From a virus, in the IMG/VR virus record IMGVR_UViG_3300020472_000061, positions 1 to 40,666 of that record: DNA of 40,666 bases; one strand, written 5' to 3'. A model generated the notes under the pieces. The model was given only the letters and a program-made list of their open reading frames with translations. It ran no database searches and had not been told where the DNA came from. Position numbers and translations under genes: made by a program. Every line of letters begins with the position of its first letter. The stretch's first letter is position 1. Shown here piece by piece: positions 30,285-37,422 of this stretch.

Positions 30285-31453
30285 GCACTAATGAATTCGA
30301 GAAGTTTTGGGCTGAACAGAGTCAGCGCAGAGCCAAAGTTGCAAGTATGGCTGGGGGGAGAAAGCCTAAGACTTTCAACAAGGCCCCAACAGAACAAAAT
30401 AAAAGGCGTCCGGCTTGGGCCATCCGCCGTTCAGATTACATGAAACCCGGTAGTGAGCAGGTCTTGCCTATGGACGTGCCTACCAGGGTTCGCGTTGTTC
30501 CGTTTAAGAACGAAACGTACTACCACTACATGAATTGTTGGATCCAGAAGGACGGCCGCTACGAGATGATCATCTCGAACTCTCATAACGGCCTAAAGAA
30601 GGTTCCAGATGTTCCATACTACTACGCTATCAAGGAAGAGAACGAGGCTTTCTGGGCCAGAGACACGCACGCAGTAACTGTGTTGGTCCTTGAGAACTTC
30701 TACAAGGTGATGCATACCGCTGCAAACGGTAAGCAGTATCCTAAGTTCGTTCGGTCCCTGGGCGAAGATATGCGTGGGAATAGCTTAGACCCTGAAGATA
30801 TTAGGGGTAATGAGATGGCCTTTGGGCGCAAGCTACACTGGACTGCCTCTAGGCCTCAGAAGAAGATCTTCGACGACGGCATTGCTCGAATCAAAGAGAC
30901 TTGTGCTAGTTGCAAGGAGGGCATCATAAGCACTTACGCCTATGGGTGCTCGGAGTGCGGTGGAACTATTGCCTCTCACAAAGAGGGCGGTATCCCAGAG
31001 TCTCTAGAGTCGTCTCTTAGGTCAGGGCCTATGGAGTGTCCGCACTGCGGGGAAAGCCGAAAAGCCAAAGAGATCGTAGAGTGCGTCAAGCGTGACGGTT
31101 ACGGATCTACGGCTCGATGGGCCAAGGGCTGTGACAATCCTAAGGTTGTCAACTTAGAAGAGGTTGATCTTATCGTCCGCTCTATCCCTAGCGGGAAAGG
31201 GGCGGCATTAGAGATCATCGATTTCTTGCCGGCGTTGGAAGACGAGCGAATAAAATCCTGGATGACTACCCCATTTGATATGGAGTACTTGTTTGGGGCC
31301 ATGTCGCTAGAAGACCAAGCAAGATCTATGGGTAAAGCAAACCCATTCGGGGTTGATGAGCAGAGGATCGTAGATAATATGTTTATCGCGAAGCCGGAGG
31401 AAGAGGACGAGTTCTCTATACCTGTGGACGACGACGATGACATCGGCTTTTAA
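30281..31453 (+). CDS. Zinc-containing ssDNA-binding-like protein with SSB-type acidic tail, 390 aa
   Basis: The start is TTG at 30281 with GGAGG eight bases upstream and overlapping the primase stop (TTGA), so the non-ATG start is well supported. The middle has an OB-like beta region (TRVRVVPFKNETYYHYMNCW), then a cysteine-rich section (CASC, CSEC, CPHC, plus further Cys) that could bind one or two zinc ions, recalling gp32-type SSBs with a zinc site. The C-terminus is strongly acidic and ends DDDDDIGF, close to the D-D-D-I-P-F tip with which bacterial SSB recruits partners. Position between primase and polymerase fits. A rho-independent terminator follows. Confidence 0.75.
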   Translation: MSTNEFEKFWAEQSQRRAKVASMAGGRKPKTFNKAPTEQNKRRPAWAIRRSDYMKPGSEQVLPMDVPTRVRVVPFKNETYYHYMNCWIQKDGRYEMIISNSHNGLKKVPDVPYYYAIKEENEAFWARDTHAVTVLVLENFYKVMHTAANGKQYPKFVRSLGEDMRGNSLDPEDIRGNEMAFGRKLHWTASRPQKKIFDDGIARIKETCASCKEGIISTYAYGCSECGGTIASHKEGGIPESLESSLRSGPMECPHCGESRKAKEIVECVKRDGYGSTARWAKGCDNPKVVNLEEVDLIVRSIPSGKGAALEIIDFLPALEDERIKSWMTTPFDMEYLFGAMSLEDQARSMGKANPFGVDEQRIVDNMFIAKPEEEDEFSIPVDDDDDIGF

Positions 31454-31501
31454 CTAACGGGGAACCTCGTAAAGAGCAAGAGGCTCTGATGGGGGGATCT
31501 T

Positions 31502-31557
31502 AGGAGCGGGTCAGTTCAGTTTGTGACGGACTGTTTTGGCCCGCTCCTTTTTATTTT
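31502..31557 (+). terminator. Rho-independent terminator between SSB-like gene and polA
   Basis: AGGAGCGGG (31502-31510) pairs perfectly with CCCGCTCCT (31540-31548), extends by a G-U and a C-G pair, has a smaller nested stem, and runs into TTTTATTTT. A smaller AGAGC/GCTCT stem (31473-31487) precedes it. The polA ribosome-binding site AAGGAG begins at the end of the T-run, so polA needs read-through or its own promoter. Confidence 0.85.
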
Positions 31558-31571
31558 AAGGAGAAACAACA

Positions 31572-33464
31572 ATGGGAATGTTTTCAGTTTTACCTGAGGC
31601 CGTCTCGGTGAATTGTGTGGAAGATGCTTCCCGTGTTGTGGAACATCTATCTAAACGAAAAGTGCTGGCCGTTGACACAGAAACAACAGGCCTTTCTAGG
31701 ACCAGGGACCGGGCAATCATCCTGGCGATAAGTGATGGTAAGGACCGTTATGCGGTCTACCCCAACTGCCTGCCAATGTTTAAAGACCTCCTGGAGAATC
31801 CAGAGGTAAAGCTAATTGCGCATAACGCGAACTTTGACCAGTGGATGCTCCTGAACTGTGGCATCGACTTGGACAGGTACACTCAAAGGGGTCACTATCG
31901 CGTTTACGACACGATGGTTATGCACGCCCTAATCGACGACACCCTACCCCACGACTTGAAGTCATTGTCCAAGTCCTACTTGGGCATCGACATGGTTCCC
32001 TTTAAGAGCGTGTTTGGCGCTCAGATGAGGAAAAGAACACTGACGGAGCTTTTATTAGATCCTGATAACGAGGAAGTAGTTGTTAATTACGCTGCATTAG
32101 ACGCCTTTGCTACATACCGACTGTTCCTAAAGCTTCGCGAGGAAATGCTCTCTATAAGGCTTTCTGAGGGTATGGCATACGAGACCCTTTGGCATTATTA
32201 CGCGAGCACGGAGCTTCCGTTCACAAAAGTGTTGTGGCACGTTGAACGCGCTGGAGTAATGATCGACAAGGATGAGCTTTTAAGGCAAGCGCCAGAGATT
32301 GAGAAAAAGCTCCTAAAGATACAGAAGTGGTTTGGTCGTTCTATGGGGCAGCTTTACGTGAACCTGAACAGTAACGACCAGATGGCCTCTTGGTTCTTTG
32401 GGGAGCTTGGCCGGAGTCCTGAGAGCTACACAGAGAAAGGGAAGCCGCAGTTAAACAAAGCGGCTTTGAGTAAGTGGTCGAAGGAGGGCTGCAAGTACGC
32501 GGCCAGGCTCCTTCAATACCGAGATCTAGACAAGAAGCTCTCTACGTATATCTCAAACCTTATGGGCTACATACATGTAGACGACCGAATTCACGCCTCG
32601 TTCAACCAGACCGGGGCAAGGACCGGTCGTTTAAGCTCGTCTGATCCCAACCTTCAAAACCAACCTCCATACATCCGTAGTGCCTACGTCCCAGCAAAGA
32701 ACAACAAGCTTTTTGCAGCAGACTATGCGCAGCTAGAGATGCGGATCCTCGCGCACTTCTCGAAAGACCCGACCCTGTGTTCATCAATCATTGACGGCCT
32801 GGATGTACACTCATCTACGGCTGCCAAGATGTTCAAGGTTTCTTACGAGGGGATAACCGAAGCAAGAAGAAAGGACGACGACGGGGAAGAGATAACTGGG
32901 CACGAGGAATACCTCCTTAAATGCCGTAAAGGCGCTAAGGCGATTAACTTTGGGCTCATGTACGGACAGGGGGCGGGGGCTCTAGCGGGTACGCTCAACT
33001 GCGACATTAATGAAGCAAGAGAGCTTATACGGCAGTACTTCGCGGCATTTCCGGATGTAACGAAGTACTTTAAATCCACGATTGCGCAAGCTAAGAACGA
33101 CGGATTTTGCAGTACGCTCCTTGGCCGGAGGAGGCAGGTCCCGGGAATCAATTCCTACGTAAAAGGCGACGCCGCTCAGGCGGAGCGAAAGGTTAAGAAT
33201 TCGCCTATTCAGGGTACGGCGGCAGACATCACCAAAATGGCGATGATTAAGATCTGGGAAGATCCGCTAATTGCTGCTTCTGGCGTCAAGATGGTCATCC
33301 AGGTTCACGATGAAATCGTGTTCGAGGTACCCAACGAGTTCGTAAACGATAAAGACTTTAACAACCGCATCAAAGACTTGATGATGCACCCCTTTGACTT
33401 CGACTTAGCTGTTCCTCTGGAAACGTCAAGCAAGTACGGGGACAACTGGCTGGAGTGTAAATGA
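31572..33464 (+). CDS. polA: Family A DNA polymerase with 3'-5' exonuclease, 630 aa
   Basis: Replicative polymerase of the phage. Exonuclease motifs are intact: Exo I AVDTETTGL (D35, E37), Exo II AHNANFDQWML and Exo III YAALDAFAT. Polymerase motif A is DYAQLEMR (D384). The O-helix motif is KAINFGLMYG (K456, F460), and motif C is VHDE (H579, D580). No 5'-3' nuclease domain is present, as in other phage PolA. F460 corresponds to E. coli F762, the residue that discriminates against dideoxynucleotides. A segment before the O-helix (about residues 421-455) is roughly 19 residues longer than in E. coli Pol I and acidic (RKDDDGEEITGHEE). ATG has AAGGAG eight bases upstream. Confidence 0.97.
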   Translation: MGMFSVLPEAVSVNCVEDASRVVEHLSKRKVLAVDTETTGLSRTRDRAIILAISDGKDRYAVYPNCLPMFKDLLENPEVKLIAHNANFDQWMLLNCGIDLDRYTQRGHYRVYDTMVMHALIDDTLPHDLKSLSKSYLGIDMVPFKSVFGAQMRKRTLTELLLDPDNEEVVVNYAALDAFATYRLFLKLREEMLSIRLSEGMAYETLWHYYASTELPFTKVLWHVERAGVMIDKDELLRQAPEIEKKLLKIQKWFGRSMGQLYVNLNSNDQMASWFFGELGRSPESYTEKGKPQLNKAALSKWSKEGCKYAARLLQYRDLDKKLSTYISNLMGYIHVDDRIHASFNQTGARTGRLSSSDPNLQNQPPYIRSAYVPAKNNKLFAADYAQLEMRILAHFSKDPTLCSSIIDGLDVHSSTAAKMFKVSYEGITEARRKDDDGEEITGHEEYLLKCRKGAKAINFGLMYGQGAGALAGTLNCDINEARELIRQYFAAFPDVTKYFKSTIAQAKNDGFCSTLLGRRRQVPGINSYVKGDAAQAERKVKNSPIQGTAADITKMAMIKIWEDPLIAASGVKMVIQVHDEIVFEVPNEFVNDKDFNNRIKDLMMHPFDFDLAVPLETSSKYGDNWLECK

Positions 33465-33673
33465 TGAGAGCAACAGTAACGATAACGATTGACTACGATG
33501 AGGCACAGTCCTCGTCAGATAAAGACATAAAGCGCGCGCTGAACTTCGCTGTTCAACACCTAGCAAGTAACGGGCTTCTCTCTGATGAGGAGTCGGTTGT
33601 AGATGGGTGGCGACACCAAATAGAGGTGACACCAAACCGACTGGATGAGGTGTCATCATGCCCAAGTTCATAA
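33461..33673 (+). CDS. Small early protein, 70 aa, unknown
   Basis: ATG overlaps the polA stop (ATGATGA) and has GGAG upstream; the second ATG at 33464 is an alternative start. The N-terminus is a beta strand followed by an acidic turn (TVTITIDYDEAQ), then a helix (KRALNFAVQHLASNGLL). No domain is recognised. It is the first of a series of small overlapping genes between polA and the recombination block. Confidence 0.7.
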   Translation: MMRATVTITIDYDEAQSSSDKDIKRALNFAVQHLASNGLLSDEESVVDGWRHQIEVTPNRLDEVSSCPSS

Positions 33674-33900
33674 TTCATTGTACGACGAGTAAGTCGTACT
33701 GGTTAACCGTGGAAGCGCCGAATGCCGAAGCGGTCCATTCGTACTACGAAGGCACCGAAGGAGATGAGTTTCACGCTGGAGATGAGGGTGGCTGGACATT
33801 CCACGAAGTGGAAGAGCTTCCCGAGTCAGCAACACACCCAACCACCGATGTGAAAGTCGATGACTCTGGTGAACTTGTGGAGGAAATGATTGATGGATAA
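33658..33900 (+). CDS. Small acidic early protein, 80 aa, unknown
   Basis: ATG has GAGG seven bases upstream and overlaps the previous gene by 16 bases. The protein is highly acidic. A beta-alpha start (KFIIHCTTSKSYWLTVEAPN) is followed by an aromatic/acidic middle (EFHAGDEGGWTFHEVEELPE) and an acidic tail. Acidic small proteins of phages can mimic DNA or block host enzymes, but nothing here proves such a role. Confidence 0.7.
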   Translation: MPKFIIHCTTSKSYWLTVEAPNAEAVHSYYEGTEGDEFHAGDEGGWTFHEVEELPESATHPTTDVKVDDSGELVEEMIDG

Positions 33901-34105
33901 TCAAGACAGGGCGGAATCCGCCCGCATGGCGCTCTCATACTTTTGTGAGCTAGTTCCAAACGACGACGACGTGGAAACTTTAGCGGTAGATCTTATATGC
34001 AACATAAAGCACCTACTCACTTCTGAGGGGATTGACTATCAGCACGTCCTAGACGTAGCAGATAGCCACTTTGAAGCAGAAACGGAGGAAGACAATGGGA
34101 CTTAG
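33893..34105 (+). CDS. Small acidic early protein, 70 aa, unknown
   Basis: The ATG at 33893 overlaps the previous stop and has GGAGG about nine bases upstream; a TTG at 33890 would add one residue. The product is acidic and helical (SARMALSYFCELVPNDDDVE; ICNIKHLLTSEGIDYQHVLD). No motif is recognised. It is a member of the small-gene series. Confidence 0.65.
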   Translation: MDNQDRAESARMALSYFCELVPNDDDVETLAVDLICNIKHLLTSEGIDYQHVLDVADSHFEAETEEDNGT

Positions 34106-34137
34106 AACTGCTTGCTGTCTTGCTTACGAGACGACGT

Positions 34138-34323
34138 GTGACTGACAAGGATTACACAGTGTTTAACAAGAAGCGTTTAGCTGAGCTTAAAGAAGCATAC
34201 GAAAAATGCGAGGGTGGTACGTTTATTTTCGATGAAATGGAAATGGACAAAACGTACGCAAAATATTTAATAAAACATCTTGAACACGAGTTTGGAGTAA
34301 AACCGGATGATGCAGACAAATGA
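34138..34323 (+). CDS. Small early protein, about 61 aa, start uncertain
   Basis: The frame is open from a TTG at 34120, but the more likely start is GTG at 34138, giving a protein beginning M-T-D-K-D-Y. The product is helical and charged (NKKRLAELKEAYEKCEGGTF; YAKYLIKHLEHEFGVKPDDA) with no cysteine cluster or membrane segment. It overlaps the start of the 125-aa gene. A competing 16-codon ORF with a good GGAGG lies at 34095-34145. The function is unknown. Confidence 0.55.
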   Translation: MTDKDYTVFNKKRLAELKEAYEKCEGGTFIFDEMEMDKTYAKYLIKHLEHEFGVKPDDADK

Positions 34324-34684
34324 AGAAAAAACAACCGAGGAAATTAAGCCTAAATTTGAGCTAGGCCAAGTAGTTATGACCCGGGGCATGGATAATGCTC
34401 TGGAGGGATTAGTGCCAAAAGAAGACTTCCACTCTGAAGCTATGTGGGTGTTCGAAAAGGCTGCCATTAAAGACGTATTTATTAGGGCCACCCTAAAGAA
34501 GCATTCGACAGGGGACTGGGGCGATTGCTGCATTGAGGATAAGGCGCTTAACGACGAAGCCGTAAAAATCGGCAATAGGGTGGTTTCCGTATATCATCTG
34601 CCTGACAAGCACAGAACTAAGTGCTATGTAATAACAGAGTGGGATAGGTCGGTAACAACCCTTCTACTCCCAGAGGAGTATTGA
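34307..34684 (+). CDS. Conserved mobile-element protein of the GDWG type, 125 aa
   Basis: ATG (two in tandem) has TTGGAG about nine bases upstream. The C-terminal half carries a pattern I recognise from plasmids, integrative elements and phages: HSTGDWGDCCIEDKALND, then a Ser-Tyr strand (VVSVYHLPDKHR) and VITEWDRSVTTLLLPEEY. In databases such proteins are often labelled plasmid-related or, wrongly, as restriction subunits. No biochemical function is established that I know of. The N-terminal 30 residues are a polar extension. Presence here suggests exchange with other mobile elements. Confidence 0.72.
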   Translation: MMQTNEEKTTEEIKPKFELGQVVMTRGMDNALEGLVPKEDFHSEAMWVFEKAAIKDVFIRATLKKHSTGDWGDCCIEDKALNDEAVKIGNRVVSVYHLPDKHRTKCYVITEWDRSVTTLLLPEEY

Positions 34685-34944
34685 TGGACGACGCGGGTTT
34701 CGAAGAACTTAGAGTCTCTATAAGGGACACCATAAATAACAACGCACTCAGTGTTGAAGAAGCTAATACTCTGTACGACAAAATATGGAGTACTGAGGAG
34801 CTTAAAGATGAGTTCGAGGTAGAGGGCTTTCTGGCCCCCTTCGTAGCAGTAACAAAGAAAGCCACTGGAGAAAAAGGCGCGCTGATGTTTCAGCACAGTC
34901 CGCGTTTTTACTTCAATTGGACATCTTCGGACTCAGAGGAGTAG
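34684..34944 (+). CDS. Small early protein, 86 aa, unknown
   Basis: ATG at 34684 overlaps the upstream stop (TGATG) with GAGGAG just upstream; a TTG at 34681 is less likely. The protein is acidic and helical at the N-terminus (FEELRVSIRDTINNNALSVE), with an aromatic C-terminus (FQHSPRFYFNWTSS). No domain is recognised. Confidence 0.68.
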   Translation: MDDAGFEELRVSIRDTINNNALSVEEANTLYDKIWSTEELKDEFEVEGFLAPFVAVTKKATGEKGALMFQHSPRFYFNWTSSDSEE

Positions 34945-34955
34945 TTCACTTACAA

Positions 34956-35213
34956 ATGTGGTTTTTCTATGTAGTCCGTTGCTCGGATAACTCTTTATAC
35001 GCAGGGATAACAACCAATATAAAGAGGCGTGTCCACGAGCATAATAATACGAAACGCGGAGCCAAGTACACGAGGTCTAGAAGGCCTGTGCACTTGGTTG
35101 CGCACGAACGTTTTCACAGCAAGCAAGAAGCCATGCTGAACGAAAACGCATTCAAGAAGAGAACAAAAAAAGAGAAGGAGGCGTATTGCCGTGACCAGGA
35201 TAAATACCGATGA
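34956..35213 (+). CDS. GIY-YIG nuclease, YhbQ/UvrC-like, 85 aa
   Basis: The start is placed at ATG 34956, because the domain begins at once: FFYVVRCSDNSLYAGITTNI contains the paired Y-V-V and Y-A-G motifs, followed by the catalytic Arg region (KRRVHEHNN). The downstream Glu is in KQEAMLNENAFKKRTKKEKE. It is a single-domain GIY-YIG protein the size of bacterial YhbQ, not an intron homing enzyme with a DNA-binding tail. Possible roles are cutting branched or damaged DNA, host-genome degradation, or homing-like spread. GGAG lies 14 bases upstream, which is long. The 3' end overlaps the next gene by 23 bases. Confidence 0.88.
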   Translation: MWFFYVVRCSDNSLYAGITTNIKRRVHEHNNTKRGAKYTRSRRPVHLVAHERFHSKQEAMLNENAFKKRTKKEKEAYCRDQDKYR

Positions 35214-35457
35214 GGCGCTCAGGAGAGAGGGCGACTCATCAGAAACAGACTATGTCCTAAATGACGATTACAGTTCATGCTGGGTAACAGTTAATAATAT
35301 AAGTGTCTACATCCAAAAGACCGACGAGGGTGTGGCTGTAGACATGTGGCCCAAAGGGTTAGAGGCTGCAGATCTTTCCCATGTTGGCACTTGGATGACT
35401 TTTGCTGAAGCGCAAGAGGACATAAACGAGGACACTGTGAAAGGGGTGGGGGCTTGA
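35191..35457 (+). CDS. Small early protein, 88 aa, GTG start
   Basis: GTG at 35191 has AAGGAGG nine bases upstream, inside the end of the GIY-YIG gene, so the non-ATG start is well supported. The product is acidic and beta-rich (YVLNDDYSSCWVTVNNISVY; GVAVDMWPKGLEAADL). It could form a small beta-sandwich. No family is recognised. Confidence 0.7.
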   Translation: MTRINTDEALRREGDSSETDYVLNDDYSSCWVTVNNISVYIQKTDEGVAVDMWPKGLEAADLSHVGTWMTFAEAQEDINEDTVKGVGA

Positions 35458-35458
35458 T

Positions 35459-35683
35459 ATGGACCACGCAGCTATCGCAGTAAAGAACAACAAAGGCTAT
35501 TACGATATCTCCGTACATAACGTATGCCTAGACCTACTAAAAACTCAGAGAGACGCTATATTGAGGTCTATCTCAGAGACAGAGTCCTTGGGGAAGGCTG
35601 ACGCGGGGAATGACCATGTTAATGACCTAGAAGGATTACTTAACCTCCTAGACGATATTCTGGATTCGCCCCGTGTCGAATGA
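35459..35683 (+). CDS. Small early protein, 74 aa, unknown
   Basis: ATG at 35459 follows the previous stop by one base, with GGGGG six bases upstream. A short beta-like start (AIAVKNNKGYYDISVHN) is followed by two amphipathic acidic helices (CLDLLKTQRDAILRSISETE; VNDLEGLLNLLDDILDSP). No motif is recognised. Confidence 0.68.
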   Translation: MDHAAIAVKNNKGYYDISVHNVCLDLLKTQRDAILRSISETESLGKADAGNDHVNDLEGLLNLLDDILDSPRVE

Positions 35684-35906
35684 AAACTGTTTAGAAGGAA
35701 TTTCTTGTCCTGAGTGTGGCTCGGAAGGGCCATTCCTAATAGAGGTTTCTCGTCTAGTGGTTGTCTACGATGACGGGATAGATTTTTATGACAAACGATG
35801 TTCTGGTGCTGAGTGGGACTACAACTCGCACATAAAATGCTTCGACTGTAAGCATAGTGGAGAGTTGAAACTGTTTAGTGCCGAGCAGCCTTGTCATGAC
35901 AGCTAA
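35673..35906 (+). CDS. Zinc-ribbon protein, 77 aa, GTG start
   Basis: GTG at 35673 overlaps the previous gene. Two knuckles, CPEC (ISCPECGSEGPFLIE) and CFDC (HIKCFDCKHSGEL), flank a D-D-G turn and a conserved-looking Trp (GAEWDYNSH). This arrangement is seen in small phage and plasmid zinc-ribbon proteins of unknown role. One ribbon with about 45 residues between the knuckles would bind a single zinc. A role in nucleic-acid or host-protein binding is inference. Confidence 0.78.
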   Translation: MSNENCLEGISCPECGSEGPFLIEVSRLVVVYDDGIDFYDKRCSGAEWDYNSHIKCFDCKHSGELKLFSAEQPCHDS

Positions 35907-35949
35907 ATTGTGAGAGAAATGACCTTCAGTATTTTCTCGGGGAGAGGCC

Positions 35950-36147
35950 ATGATCAAGTACGCTGTATCAGCAGAACTTATACAGGAACTTCTGGACCTG
36001 GGGCTCTGTAGAACAGAGGACGATGCCAGGGAAAAAGTAGCATCTGGCGCTGCGCCAGAGCTTATAAAGCAAGCACATCTTGAATTATTAAAAAAGGAGG
36101 GTCTGTATGCCAAACCCAATGAAAGCAGCAGTAGTAAAGGTTCTTGA
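35950..36147 (+). CDS. Small early protein, 65 aa, unknown
   Basis: ATG at 35950 has GGGGAG five bases upstream. The product is one or two amphipathic helices (VSAELIQELLDLGLCRTEDD; APELIKQAHLELLKKEG) with a Ser-rich tail. It is separated from the upstream gene by 43 bases, which contain only a weak 6-bp inverted repeat. No domain is recognised. Confidence 0.65.
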   Translation: MIKYAVSAELIQELLDLGLCRTEDDAREKVASGAAPELIKQAHLELLKKEGLYAKPNESSSSKGS

Positions 36148-36346
36148 AATATTAGCGAAAAAGGGAGAGGTGTGCCCTATCCCAGTTCGGGATTTAGCGA
36201 AAACCCTGACCACCAAAAGCTGGGGGAAAAAATTTGGGCTCGACGACAGCGAAATAGAAGAAGTTTCCAACCTAATTCCCAAACCCGAGAAGCCGAAGAA
36301 GAGGGCCCCTAAGAAGCCCACGAAAAAGGCAACTAAAAAGAAATAA
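36107..36346 (+). CDS. Small protein with histone-H1-like Lys/Pro tail, 79 aa
   Basis: ATG has AGGAGG six bases upstream and overlaps the 65-aa gene. The N-terminal 50 residues form a compact helical domain (AAVVKVLEILAKKGEVCPIP) that may be a winged-helix. The last 26 residues are nearly all Lys, Pro, Ala and Thr (KPKKRAPKKPTKKATKKK), as in linker histones and HU/AlgP-like tails. It probably binds DNA non-specifically and could condense or organise replicating phage DNA. It lies directly before the RecA-like gene. Confidence 0.75.
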   Translation: MPNPMKAAVVKVLEILAKKGEVCPIPVRDLAKTLTTKSWGKKFGLDDSEIEEVSNLIPKPEKPKKRAPKKPTKKATKKK

Positions 36347-36369
36347 CCCAATTCACAAAGGATGCTTTA

Positions 36370-37422
36370 ATGCCAGAAGATTTAAGCTCATTAATAAAGA
36401 AAGTACAAAAGGACCTAGGAGGCTCAGCTAAAATAAGCAGGCTTTCTGAAGTATCAGCGCCTTTCCATACAAGACTCCCCACCGGAATATTAAGCCTTGA
36501 TATCGCCCTAAGGGGTGGGTTTCCTGCGGGGTCGATGCATCAGCTATTCGGGCCGGACGGGTCGGGTAAGGACTATTTGACCAATCTGGTGATGGCCCAA
36601 GTTCAGAAGAAGCATGGGGACGACGCCAATATTGCTTGGATGAGTTTTGGATACAAGCCAGACATTCCTTTCATGGAGATGGCTGGGGTTTCCCCAGATG
36701 TTGGAAACCTACTATATATAGACATTGGGAACGAGGATGCTCTTGAGCATCCGTCGGAGAGTCTGTTGTCAGGTGCCCTAGAGCTTGTTAAGTCTAATAA
36801 GTTTCAACTACTTATCATTAACGAGCTTGGTAGCGGTGAGACAAAAGACAATATCGTAAAGCATCTTCATGAAGATGCTAAGATAGCGACCTGGGCGTCC
36901 CTTCTTACTTCCTTCTGTCAGAAGTTCTACAGCGCCATGCGGATTCCCGACGAAGAGGGTAACGCTAACCAGACTTGCGTTCTCATGATTAATCCTGTTC
37001 GTGCAAACTTGGATGCGAGGTCAGCCAGATTCACCCCTTTTACTCAAGGAGGCGGGTTTGCGCTAAAGCATGCTAAGGCGGTGGACATCCACTTGCGTCC
37101 TGGAGCGACGATAAAAACCAATAAAGAGGGTAAAATCGGCAAAGAGATCAAGTGGAAGATTAGCAAGGGTAAGCACGGCATCAGCGAGGGCGCTGAGGGC
37201 TCTTACAACTTCTACTTCAATAAGGGTGTTGACCTCGTAGCGGACACAGCAAACGCCGGGAAAGCTTGCGGAGTCATTGCAAACAAAGGCCCTGTTTACT
37301 ATGTCCTAGACTACGAAGACAAAATCAAGGGCGGCTTGGACGGAGTAGTTGAGATGATGCGCAAATCGCCATCATTAATAGACGAAGTTAGAGAAGCCGT
37401 TTTGGAAAAGTCTGATGGCTAA
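36370..37422 (+). CDS. RecA/UvsX-like recombinase homologue with altered ATPase residues, 350 aa
   Basis: The sequence aligns cleanly by eye with the RecA core: Walker A GPDGSGKDYL (61-70), AWMSFGYKPD (89-98), Walker B LLIINELGS (147-155), and L2 region MINPVRANLD to FTQGGGFALKHAKAVDIHLR. RecA positions T73, E96, D144 and Q194 correspond to D68, G94, N151 and P209. Only the Walker A Lys (K67) is kept. The protein could still form filaments but may hydrolyse ATP poorly or not at all, or use different residues. It heads the recombination block and overlaps the Hjc-like gene. AAAGGA lies nine bases upstream. Confidence 0.85.
   Translation: MPEDLSSLIKKVQKDLGGSAKISRLSEVSAPFHTRLPTGILSLDIALRGGFPAGSMHQLFGPDGSGKDYLTNLVMAQVQKKHGDDANIAWMSFGYKPDIPFMEMAGVSPDVGNLLYIDIGNEDALEHPSESLLSGALELVKSNKFQLLIINELGSGETKDNIVKHLHEDAKIATWASLLTSFCQKFYSAMRIPDEEGNANQTCVLMINPVRANLDARSARFTPFTQGGGFALKHAKAVDIHLRPGATIKTNKEGKIGKEIKWKISKGKHGISEGAEGSYNFYFNKGVDLVADTANAGKACGVIANKGPVYYVLDYEDKIKGGLDGVVEMMRKSPSLIDEVREAVLEKSDG
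36860..36879. repeat. Perfect 20-bp palindrome in the RecA-like gene
   Basis: AGCATCTTCATGAAGATGCT reads identically on both strands. A second near-palindrome, GGATGCTC-TT-GAGCATCC (36735-36752), lies 110 bases upstream. Both are inside coding sequence. A perfect 20-bp palindrome is unlikely by chance in 40 kb, but codon constraints could favour it. Confidence 0.6.

Noticed and set aside
34095-34145. 16-codon ORF with a good GGAGG upstream (starts MGLRTACCLAYE).
   Set aside because: Too short to separate from chance. The ribosome-binding site could instead serve the overlapping 61-aa gene. Kept out of the gene list.
35912-35940. Weak 6-bp inverted repeat (GAGAAA/TTTCTC) before the 65-aa gene.
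   Set aside because: Short A/T-rich stem without a T-run, at a level expected by chance.
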